Positions 21,789 through 33,700 of a stretch of DNA of 64,000 nt are shown here, one piece after another (within the stretch, counting starts at the first letter, position 1; every line of letters begins with the position of its first letter). This DNA is from Omphiscola glabra (taxonomy: Eukaryota > Mollusca > Gastropoda > Lymnaeidae), in the NCBI GenBank assembly GCA_964017045.1, contig OZ024808.1, forward strand, positions 29,048,495 through 29,112,494. The letters run 5' to 3'. Under the pieces are notes generated by a model. It saw only the letters and a list, made by a program, of their open reading frames with translations. It was not told where the DNA came from and did no database searches. The translations under genes were made by a program, and so were the position numbers.

Positions 21789-24700
21789 CTGTTGGAAAGA
21801 GAGACCTTATTTTTAAGTATCTACTGACTGTTGGAAAGAGAGACCTTATTTTTAAGTATCTACTGACTGTTGGAAAGAGAGACCTTATTTTTAAGTATCT
21901 ACTGACTGTTGGAAAGAGAGACCTTATTTTTAGGTATCTACTGACTGTTGGAAAGAGAGACCTTATTTTTAAGTATCTACTGACTGTTGGAAAGAGAGAC
22001 CTTATTTTTAAGTATCTACTGACTGTTGGAAAGAGAGACCTTATTTTTAAGTATCTACTGACTGTTGGAAAGAGGGACCTTATTTTTAAGTATCTGACTG
22101 TTGGAAAGAGAGACCTTATTTTTAAGTATCTACTGACTGTTGGAAAGAGGGACCTTATTTTTAAGTATCTACTGACTGTTGGAAAGAGAGACCTTATTTT
22201 TAAGTATCTACTGACTGTTGGAAAGGGAGACCTTATTTTTAAGTATCTTCTGACTGTTGGAAAGAGAGACCTTATTTTTAAGTATCTACTGACTGTTGGA
22301 AAGAGAGACCTTATTTTTAAGTATCTACTGACTGTTGGAAAGAGAGACCTTATTTTTAAGTATCTACTGGCTGTTGGAACGAGAGACATATTATTTTTAT
22401 ACATATATTGACTGTTGGAAAGAGAGACCTTATTTTTAAGTATCTACTGACTGTTGGAAAGAGGGACCTTATTTTTAAGTATCTGACTGTTGGAAAGAGA
22501 GACCTTATTTTTAAGTATCTACTGACTGTTGGAAAGAGGGACCTTATTTTTAAGTATCTACTGACTGTTGGAAAGAGAGACCTTATTTTTAAGTATCTAC
22601 TGACTGTTGGAAAGAGAGACCTTATTTTTAAGTATCTACTGACTGTTGGAAAGAGAGACCTTATTTTTAAGTATCTACTGACTGTTGGAAAGAGAGACCT
22701 TATTTTTAAGTATCTACTGACTGTTGGAAAGAGAGACCTTATTTTTAAGTATCTACTGACTGTTGGAAAGAGGGACCTTATTTTTAAGTATCTGACTGTT
22801 GGAAAGAGAGACCTTATTTTTAAGTATCTACTGACTGTTGGAAAGAGGGACCTTATTTTTAAGTATCTACTGACTGTTGGAAAGAGAGACCTTATTTTTA
22901 AGTATCTACTGACTGTTGGAAAGAGAGACCTTATTTTTAAGTATCTACTGGCTGTTGGAACGAGAGACATATTATTTTTATACATATATTGACTGTTGGA
23001 AAGAGAGACCTTATTTTTAAGTATCTACTGACTGTTGGAAAGAGGGACCTTATTTTTAAGTATCTGACTGTTGGAAAGAGAGACCTTATTTTTAAGTATC
23101 TACTGACTGTTGGAAAGAGGGACCTTATTTTTAAGTATCTACTGACTGTTGGAAAGAGAGACCTTATTTTTAAGTATCTACTGACTGTTGGAAAGAGAGA
23201 CCTTATTTTTAAGTATCTACTGACTGTTGGAAAGAGAGACCTTATTTTTAAGTATCTACTGACTGTTGGAAAGAGAGACCTTATTTTTAAGTATCTACTG
23301 ACTGTTGGAAAGAGAGACCTTATTTTTAAGTATCTACTGACTGTTGGAAAGAGGGACCTTATTTTTAAGTATCTGACTGTTGGAAAGAGAGACCTTATTT
23401 TTAAGTATCTACTGACTGTTGGAAAGAGGGACCTTATTTTTAAGTATCTACTGACTGTTGGAAAGAGAGACCTTATTTTTAAGTATCTACTGACTGTTGG
23501 AAAGAGAGACCTTATTTTTAAGTATCTACTGACTGTTGGAAAGAGAGACCTTATTTTTAAGTATCTACTGACTGTTGGAAAGAGAGACCTTATTTTTAAG
23601 TATCTACTGACTGTTGGAAAGAGAGACCTTATTTTTAAGTATCTACTGACTGTTGGAAAGAGAGACCTTATTTTTAAGTATCTAATGACTGTTGGAAAGA
23701 GGGACCTTATTTTTAAGTATCTACTGACTGTTGGAAAGAGAGACCTTATTTTTAAGTATCTACTGACTGTTGGAAAGAGAGACCTTATTTTTAAGTATCT
23801 ACTGACTGTTGGAAAGAGAGACCTTATTTTTAAGTATCTACTGACTGTTGGAAAGAGAGACCTTATTTTTAAGTATCTACTGACTGTTGGAAAGAGAGAC
23901 CTTATTTTTAAGTATCTACTGACTGTTGGAAAGAGGGACCTTATTTTTAAGTATCTGACTGTTGGAAAGAGAGACCTTATTTTTAAGTATCTACTGACTG
24001 TTGGAAAGAGGGACCTTATTTTTAAGTATCTACTGACTGTTGGAAAGAGAGACCTTATTTTTAAGTATCTACTGACTGTTGGAAAGAGAGACCTTATTTT
24101 TAAGTATCTACTGACTGTTGGAAAGAGAGACCTTATTTTTAAGTATCTACTGACTGTTGGAAAGAGAGACCTTATTTTTAAGTATCTACTGACTGTTGGA
24201 AAGAGAGACCTTATTTTTAAGTATCTACTGACTGTTGGAAAGAGGGACCTTATTTTTAAGTATCTGACTGTTGGAAAGAGAGACCTTATTTTTAAGTATC
24301 TACTGACTGTTGGAAAGAGAGACCTTATTTTTAAGTATCTACTGACTGTTGGAAAGAGAGACCTTATTTTTAAGTATCTACTGACTTGGAAAGAGAGACC
24401 TTATTTTTAAGTATCTACTGACTGTTGGAAAGAGAGACCTTATTTTTAAGTATCTACTGACTGTTGGAAAGAGAGACCTTATTTTTAAGAATCTACTGAC
24501 TGTTGGAAAGAGAGACCTTATTTTTAAATATCTACTGGCTGTTGGAAAGAGAGACATATTATTTTTATACATATATTGACTGTATGAAACAGGAACAGAT
24601 TATTTTTATATATTGTGGAGATTTTAAAAAGTTTAAATCATATATAGTAATGGCAGTTCCTGAGTTGTGATAAAGTGACATGGCATTTGGATTTTCTGTC

Positions 24701-27700
24701 TAACACAGACAATTTTTGTCAGCTTTTTTTAAAGAAATGTTTAAATTTATTATAAATTCTGAATCCAAGACTTCATGTTCCAAACTTTCGCAATACTTAT
24801 CATCTACATTGTAGATTTGTTGAGACACACCACAGAGACCAATCCCATACATTACCATTTATTCCCCAGGCTGAGACAGTTACAACTGTCTTGGCTGTTG
24901 GAGGGGAATATGGGGGTGACAGCAGTAAAATCAGGCTGTGCGTGTGATCGAATTCCCTTTAATAATTTTATAAATGGAAGCACCGACCATATATTTTAAA
25001 TAGGTCAGTCTAATTTGGATAGCTAATTCCAAGAATCTGTACCACATCAAAATTTACTTAATACTCATTCTAAGAATCTGTACCACATAAAAAAATTTAC
25101 TTAATACTATCTCCAAGAATCTCCCCCACACCAATTTGTTATATACTAACACTAACCCTAACACTAGCATAACCCTAACACTAACGCTAACCTAACTCTA
25201 ACCTCAATGTAAAAATTGCACAAATACATGGCTAACATTTAATAATGGTGTAAAAAGACTTACCTCAAATGCTTCAAACCTGTTCTCTGCTTCCTTGAAA
25301 TGAACAATTTTGCCAGCATTTGAATCCACGCCTACAATGACAACATCCGCCTCCTTGTTTGCAAGTTTATGAGAAGACAAAAGTTTACGAGCTTTGTCCT
25401 CTGGCAGATGAACGCCACTTACTCCAGTGTAGCGGTTCATTTTTTTAGTCCACTTTGGCATTGTTTTAGGTATATAACTGTCATCGCTCTCCGCTGTGAC
25501 CTCAATAACTCCTGTGGCCTTCTCAGCTGTTGAGCTGGTAGAAGTTTTGAAAGTGTCTGGTGCACAAGTTGTGTGTCTGGAACTAACATGTACTGTGTAA
25601 GCATTCTGATCACTGGCATGAACTGTGTAAACATGCTGTTCATTAGAATCCTTACAATGACTGACTGACTGCAAAGAGTTCCCATCAGTAACAACTTGAC
25701 CTAAATGAGAAGCATACTTTTTCAGAGCATTTTTACTGTCATCTGCTAGTGAAGCATTAGATGCAAACCTGTTCTCGTTGTGGATTTGCAAAGAAAAGTT
25801 TTTCACATTCGCATCAGCTTCTTCAATGACAACTTTGACATCAATGTCTGTCGATGTTTGAGGGGCATTTTCAAAATCCAAAGGGGCGCCACTTGTCAGC
25901 CGGACGTTGTCAGGAATGACGGCCTCCTCTTGACCCTCCGACAACTTGTTTGTTGAAGCCACCAAGGTGATACTGTTTGGGGTCAAGGTCATGCTTGTGT
26001 AGCCATGAGTCGGCGGGGACACAAGCCCGGCATGGTCATGTGACGTCTGGAAACACACCTGGGAATTGTTCAGGCTTCCAGAAGGTGCCTTGACTATGCT
26101 GTAGCTGCTTGTCTCAGAAAGATGGCCGACGTCACACAAGAAAGGTTTGATGTCTCTTGACACGGAGGGCAGAGTTGGAACCCCCGGCTCTTGACTCGTA
26201 CCGCATTCGTTGACTCTCCTCTTTTTCAGACGATTCATTTCAGACGAGACTATGACGTCGAACCGAGGTCTGCCCGCAGATAAGGTGAAGCCCTCAAACT
26301 GACTGGCCTGCTCTTGGAGACCTTTGGAGTCGGTCGGTAGAAACCACACACCGGGCTCAGGGTCCTTCATGTGGACTCGCTGTGAATCTTCGTGGCCAGT
26401 AGCCGCCGCTGCCGTCATCTGTGGTTGCCTTTTGTAAGAATCGGGATTGTAAAATTTACCAGCTTTTGAAATGAGGTCATCTCGTCTCAACAACAGCGCC
26501 CTCAAGGCGCGCAACGTGGTGAAGTTTGGCGGCAGCAGCGGCAAATCAGTCACAGTTTTTTTATCCAAGGTTGAAAGTTGAGCTGACTCGTCTGCGATCT
26601 TTTGCTGACTCCAGGGTTCTATTTTCTTAAGTCCAGGGTCAGGTTGTGAGGTGCTGGTCAACCTGCATGCCCGGGGCATTCTTTTAGGAGATAGGGTTTT
26701 GTCTAATGAGCCGGCCACATCTGACGTGCCCTGTGGAAGGACTTCAGTTCTTCTGGTGTCAGTCATTTCCCTCCTGGTGGCAGTGTTTACTTCATCTAGA
26801 GCTCCAGGGTTTATCCCCGATGGCGGTCCGGCTGTCAACGTTTCTGATGACAAGACGGAAGAGGTGTCAGTCACAGAGGTTGTTGGGATGGATGAGCTGC
26901 CGCCGGCTGATGAAACAGCATTCCCATACAGAGCTGGGAGTTCTCTCTCGACCTCAACATCGCTGGTCAGTAAATCCTCCAGATAATCTACATCTCTGTA
27001 CACTGAACGAAGTTTGGTTTCTATTATCAATTCTTCTTCTGAGAATTTCTCCGTCAGCACATTCCTCAACTTTTTCATGCGTTTCTTCACAAATTTGATC
27101 TTTTGTTCTTTTTTTTTATCACTAAAATCTGTCCTGGCAGCAATGTCTTCCACAGCTTTCTCTAGTTCAGCATGTTCTCGATTGTCTCTTAACTCTTCGT
27201 CAACACTGACAAGCCTGCTGCGTTGTTTCTGTCTGTTTAATCTCAGATGTCTGGCACCGTTATACAGGTTCTCAACATCTGTTCCTAGACCCTGCGGTCA
27301 ATTATGGAATAGGTAAGTCAAGAATAACTTGTAAACTTTCAGACATTTAAAATTAGAATAAGTTAACAAAACTCTCTGATAATACCTCTGCATAACACAA
27401 TGATTTTGAGGGTGGGGGGGAGTTAAACCTTAATATTTAATAGAAAAAGAACTTAATAAAAAAACACATACAAATCACCAGGCAGTTGGTGACATGGTAG
27501 CCACAAAGACAACTTGGCTGGCAGTTGGTGACATGGTAGCCACAAAGACAACTTGGCTGGCAGTTGGTGATATGGAAGCCACAAAGACAACTTGGCTGGC
27601 AGTTGGTGACATGGAAGCCAAAAAGACAACTTGGCTGGCAGTTGGTGACATGGAAGCCAAAAAGACAACTTGGGTGGCAGTTGGTGACATGGAAGCCACA

Positions 27701-30700
27701 AAGACAACTTGGCTGGCAGTTGGTGACATGGAAGCCACAAAGACAACTTGGCTGGCAGTTGGTGACATGGAAGCCAAAAAGACAACTTGGCTGGCAGTTG
27801 GTGACATGGAAGCCAAAAAGACAACTTGGCTGGCAGTTGGTGACATGGAAGCCAAAAAGACAACTTGGGTGGCAGTTGGTGACATGGAAGCCACAAAGAC
27901 AACTTGGCTGGCAGTTGGTGACATGGAAGCCACAAAGACAACTTGGCTGGCAGTTGGTGACATGGAAGCCAAAAAGACAACTTGGCTGGCAGTTGGTGAC
28001 ATGGAAGCCAAAAAGACAACTTGTCTTGAAATTGTGTGGTGATTAAAATATAAATTGTGGGAAGTGAATGGAGAGGCACCACAGAGACAGTTAAGCCCAG
28101 AGAGGCATTGTGAGGGCAGACAGAAATGCACTATGAGGGCAGTAAAGGACAGAGATGCACTCTTAGGGCAGTAAAGGACAGAGATGCACTATGAGGGCAG
28201 ACAAAGAGGCACTGAGGCCAGTAAAGGACAGAGTGGCACTGTGAGGGCAGTAAAGGACAGAGAGGCACTGTGAGGGCAGTAAAGGACAGAGTGGCACTGT
28301 GAGGGCAGTAAAGAACAGAGTGGCACTGTGAGGGCAATTAAGGACTGAGAGGCACTGTGAGGGCAGTAAAGGACAGAGAGGCACATTTTAGGGCAGTAAA
28401 GGAAAGAGAGGCACTGTGAAGGCAGTAAAGGACAGAGAGTCACTGTGAGGGCAGTAAAGGAGAGAGAGGCACTATGAGGGTAGTTAAGGACAGAGTGGCA
28501 CCGTGAGGAGATTTAAGGACAAAGAGGACTGTGAGGGCAGTTTTAGCACAGAGAGGCACTGTGAGGGCAGTTTTAGCACAGAGAGGCACTGTGAGGGCAG
28601 TTTTAGCACAGAGAGGCACTGTGAGGGCAGTTTTAGCACAGAGAGGCACTGTGAGGGCTGTAAATGACAGAGAGGCACTGTGAGGGCAGTAAAGATCAAA
28701 GGCACTGTGAGGGCAGTAAAGAACAGAGAGGCACTGTGAGGGCAGATTAAGGACAGAGAGGCACTGTGAGGGCAGATTAAGGACAGAGAATAAAATGGAA
28801 GAGAAAATATTGATGGGATATACATCATTGTGGGGGGGGGGGAGGTTGTTGTAGTTTTCAAGGAGGGTTGCTGGCAGTGTGGGTGGTGGCACTACACGAT
28901 GCTGATAATGCTATCTATTTGTCTCCATCCTTTCATCTTTTGTGCATCATTGTAATGTCAGTAAAAATTGTAGCTACCTTCAGCAGCAACTGTGGTACAA
29001 TCAGATCTAGCTCATCCAGCTCTTGTTCTATGACACTGGCAGGTCGTCTGTCTTTTTCTGGGCAGAGTGAAAGCAAACCCAATTACTCACCAATCTTCAT
29101 TTAGCATTGAGAATAGTTTGGGGTTAAAAGTAAGCAGGAAAAGTGGTTTTAGTCAATAGCTAAATAAACAACAATGTGTCTTGAAGATCATCTTGATAAC
29201 ATGTTGGGTATCTCTATCTTGTGTTTGTGTATATATATACAGACTTGTTGACCCCCACGGGTTAGTGTCAGAGTAGTTTTCAGCTCTCAAAAACGTAGCT
29301 TCAAGCTCCACAGAGAAGTTTGGTCAGTTAGTTCGGGTGGGGGTGGGGGAGGGGGGGGTGTTACAATCAAAATTCAAGTTGTATCAGGAAATCCACTCAG
29401 CTGCTTATGTAAGTTCACAAAAAGAAATCTACAAGTTATGGTTCTCCGATGTGTTGAAAGGATGTCCTTATTATTCGATTGCTTACAGTGTTAACGCAAA
29501 AAAAATGCTGTAACTTTTTACTGAAAACACACCAACTATTAATTATTATTTTATTAAAAATAAAACCAAAGAAGCGAAAAACTCCAGAAACTGTAAATTC
29601 TTTTATGCTCGTCGTAGTGCCTTAATCCCAAGATTAAAAACGTGGTTACTAGGGTGAAAGCATAGGGGTAAACAGGTCTGTATATAAATATAGATATATT
29701 TATACATTAAAGACAGTGCAAGATGTTAACAGTAAACATCCTTACCAAGGATACGTCGATATCCCAGTCTCAAGTTAGATCTCTTCTTACTGCATATGAT
29801 GTTCCTGAGTTGTGCGTCTAAATTTGTATTGTCATCTGCATACTGGCGTTTTTTCATCTTCCTTTGCTGGAAAGAGGTTATTTTCAATTGAAATCCATGC
29901 TAAAAAATACTTATTTCAATTAAAAAAAAAACACTTTTAAACAAGTAAGAAACTTTAAAGGTCCTCAAATTTACCAGTTATTCCTAATTACTACACTTAA
30001 AATGACATGATAATTCTTCAAATACATAATTCCGCAAATACATGATAATTCTGCAAAACAATGATAATTCTACAAATACATAATTCTACAAATACATGAT
30101 AATTTTACAAATATATGATATTTCAATAAAAACATGATAGTTCAACAAATACATGATAATTCTACAAATGCATAATATTTCTACAAAGACATGATAATTT
30201 GAGGATGTTAAACAAGACTGTTTTTTTTAAAAGATGTGTGGATGTATCTTTACAATCAAATCAATTTTTGTCTCTTTCAAATTCCCCTTTCGACTGATAA
30301 ATTGTTGAACAAAACAATAAAACTTTGTCACAACAGATGTACAAAATTCAGTTGTCACAACATTGCTTCACCTGTCAACTTTTGCACTGACACACTGACC
30401 ACACATGCTATTGACACACTGACCCCACATAGGCAAAAGTCCAATTGATCTCACCTGTTTAACTGATGAAGCATTGAGTAGATCTTGCACGTTGATTGCA
30501 CCTTCCCTCAGAAAAGCTTTGTTCAGTAGACTTTCTAACAAGCGAGTTTGCTGCTGTTAAGTTGTAACAACAACAACAAGAATATGTCATGAGCGTATGG
30601 AGGCAAGTATGGAGTTACAACAACAACAAAATGTTATGAGCGTATGGAGGCAAGGATGGAGTTACAACAACATAATGTCATGAGCGTATGGAGGCAAGGA

Positions 30701-33700
30701 TGGAGTTATAACAACAACATAATGTCATGAGCATATGGAGCCAAGCATGGAGGCAAATATGGAGTTACAACAACAACAAGAATATGTCATGAGCGTATGG
30801 AGGCAAGTATGGAGGTATAACAACAACAAGAATATGTCATGAGCGTATGGAGGCAAGTATGGAGTTATAACAACAACAAGAATATGTCATGAGCGTATGG
30901 AGGCAAGTATGGAGTTATAACAACAACAAGAATATGTCATGAGCGTATGGAGGCAAGTATGGAGTTATAACAACAAGAATATGTCATGAGCGTATAGAGG
31001 CAAGTATGGAGTTATAACAACAACAAGAATATGTCATGAGCGTATGGAGGCAAGTATAGAGTTATAACAACAACATAATGTCAAGTGCGTATGGAGGCAA
31101 GTATGGACAACTGATTATTGTTAATTTTAAAAAATAAATAATACAAATCTTATTGAAAACGTTCTCTAACGATATGAATACGTTTGATTAGATGAGGCCA
31201 GAAGAGTGTGTGCGAGTGTTATGCAATAAATCTATTTAAAAAAAATCTGGATTGCTGTACCACCATTCTGTATAAGAGTAATATTTTCCAGAAGTTTGTC
31301 TCAGACAAAGATGTGGCTCTCAAAGCTGATTCAATTTATTATAGCCGTCCAGCATGATGAGCAGCGCACATAGCGGCACATATAGCAGTGCATATAGCGG
31401 CACATATAGATAAAGTAGAAAGTCAGCTGTCCTAATTATCATCAGGTCAAGTCTATACAGAGTTGCGTAGCTGGGGTGACTGCTGGCAAGTATGTGTCAA
31501 GATTTTTGCCGACCAATTTCCATAAAAAAAATTCTGCAGTAGGCCAAAAATGCAGCCCACCCCCAATATAAAGAAAGAATGTGCCCCCCCCCCCCACTCG
31601 GGGTGATCACCCGCTCGCGCCCCCTTCCTAAGCAACAGTCTGTACAATAATAAATCTGTGTTGAAATGGAATAAGTATTCATTTAAATAATAAAAGTAGT
31701 TTCTTGAGGTACTTTCGACATGCTTTTTCTTTGATCAATTTCAGAATGCCATTGGGATGATGCATTCTCCCCTGACAGATGTACACTGTACATGGGTGTG
31801 CCAGGAAATGCAAGTCCAGCCTGCTTGCATCAACAGTTCACTAAAGTTCCCCTTTCAGCAGAAAAACTTTCAGCTAATAAGAACACTAGACACACTGTCC
31901 AATCACCTGATTTAATTCCACAACATTATTTCTGGGACAGAGCTTGCATTTGTTGTTTTATATTTCATTAAAATTTATGTTAATAAAAATGTAAAAAAAC
32001 CTCCCAAGGAGAACAAAGAAAATCATATACACCACTATCCTGAGACTAGTTGTAATTTACGCTAGTGAGACTCTGTCCCTGACCAAAAACAGAGCATAAA
32101 ACCTGCTCAGTGCATAGGAGAGGAAGATCCTTAGGAAAATATATGGCCCAGTGATAGACAATGATGGATGGAGAATTTGTACAAACCAAGTGCTGTATCA
32201 ATTGTTTGAAGACCCACCCATAGTTGCAACAGTTAAGGCAGTGGACAGGACACCTCTAGAGGATGCTGGATTGTTGAGCAACAAAAAGTGATTTGCAGGC
32301 ATAAACCTAGGGGCAGGCGGCGCACCAGCTGACTAAGATGGTATTTTAAAATTTTTGTGCTAAAAAATGGAATTTTGGCATTACAAAAATATTTAAGGGA
32401 TTATGCATGAAGAATTCAAGTTGACAAAGTACTAACCAAGTTGTTCAGGGGGAAAAACTTCTCTCATTATTAAATCAGCATGAGAAGATTAACCCTTTAC
32501 AGTCCAAGCCTATTCAGCCTTTTCTAATCCTAGCGACCAAGCAAAGGGTCATAACTCCATTCTAAATGAAGGTTCTTTATCTAATTAATTTACAGAAAAT
32601 AAACTATAAGCAAGAAAATAAAATAAAAAATACCTAAATACAAAGAAATGATTAAAGCAAAAGTTGCACCAAAAAACAGTTTCAGGGACACTAGATTTAT
32701 GAAATAGTGAAGCTTCATTAGTCCTAAGTTCTTTCAAAATTGCATCCAAGGCTTCGATAGCCATTTTTTACAGCGAAAAAATCGCAACTTTAACAAAAAT
32801 CGTAGAAAATCAGCCCCTAAAGACACCGCGGTCAAACTAGTATCAAAATAAATGCCGACAACGAGGCTTTCTTCCGGTAGAACTATAAATAGTAAAGCGC
32901 AATGGATTTCCGCTGTGCTAAGAACGAAAGTAAACAACCTCGCAGCGGGGCGAAGCGGGCGGGTTTGGCCGCAAAGGACTGTAAGCTTAAGGAAAAAATC
33001 GGCGCATTTCGGGCGCATCGGACTGTAAAGGGTTAATAGAAGGAAAACTTAATCAAAGTACCTTAGATATAGTCTCCATTGCTGATTCTTCTGTCTCAAG
33101 AGTATTACCCACTGCCTCTTCCATTATGTCCTGTACTTGTTCCGCCTGACATTTGGATGATTTCTTTCTGTTAACGTAATTTAAAAAAATTCAGGGCTAA
33201 AATATGAACTTTAGGAGAGCAAAGACACTTTGGTTTCATCCGATCAACAAAGAATTAATGTTGTTATTGTAAAGCAGTATTCAGGAAGTCAAAAATTTTT
33301 AAAACTTTTGTTGACAGCTAAAAAACAGAAGTGTTAACAAGGTAGTTTCTGTTTGTCTGAGCAACCAAACCTTCCCCCAATCTCCAGTCAACAACTACCA
33401 GTGTCCATGTCTTCATTCACACTGTTATTACATCAACAACTACCAGTGTCCCTCGTGTCACCTACTTTTGATTTCTTTCCTTTTCCCTGTTAATTATTCT
33501 CTGAAGGTTCTCAGTCAGACGCTGGTGGAAACTGATTTTGTTGGCCCAGGTTTTCAAGTTCTTTGTGTTGCCAACGGAAGTGGAAAAGTATTTTAAGTGA
33601 AGGGGAGGTCTTGGAGGGATAATATCCGGGTCTGTGCAGTGGAAACAAATGAAAACAAATTAGAACATAAACATTGGTCACTCATGAAATGTTTGTTCAT

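Noticed and set aside
26651..27316. Open frames on the + strand opposite SNAPC4 exon 23
   Set aside because: Shadows of the real coding exon; no independent splice or promoter evidence.
32734..33018. 94-codon - strand frame as a small gene
   Set aside because: It lies wholly within the piggyBac-like MITE and has no transposase similarity.
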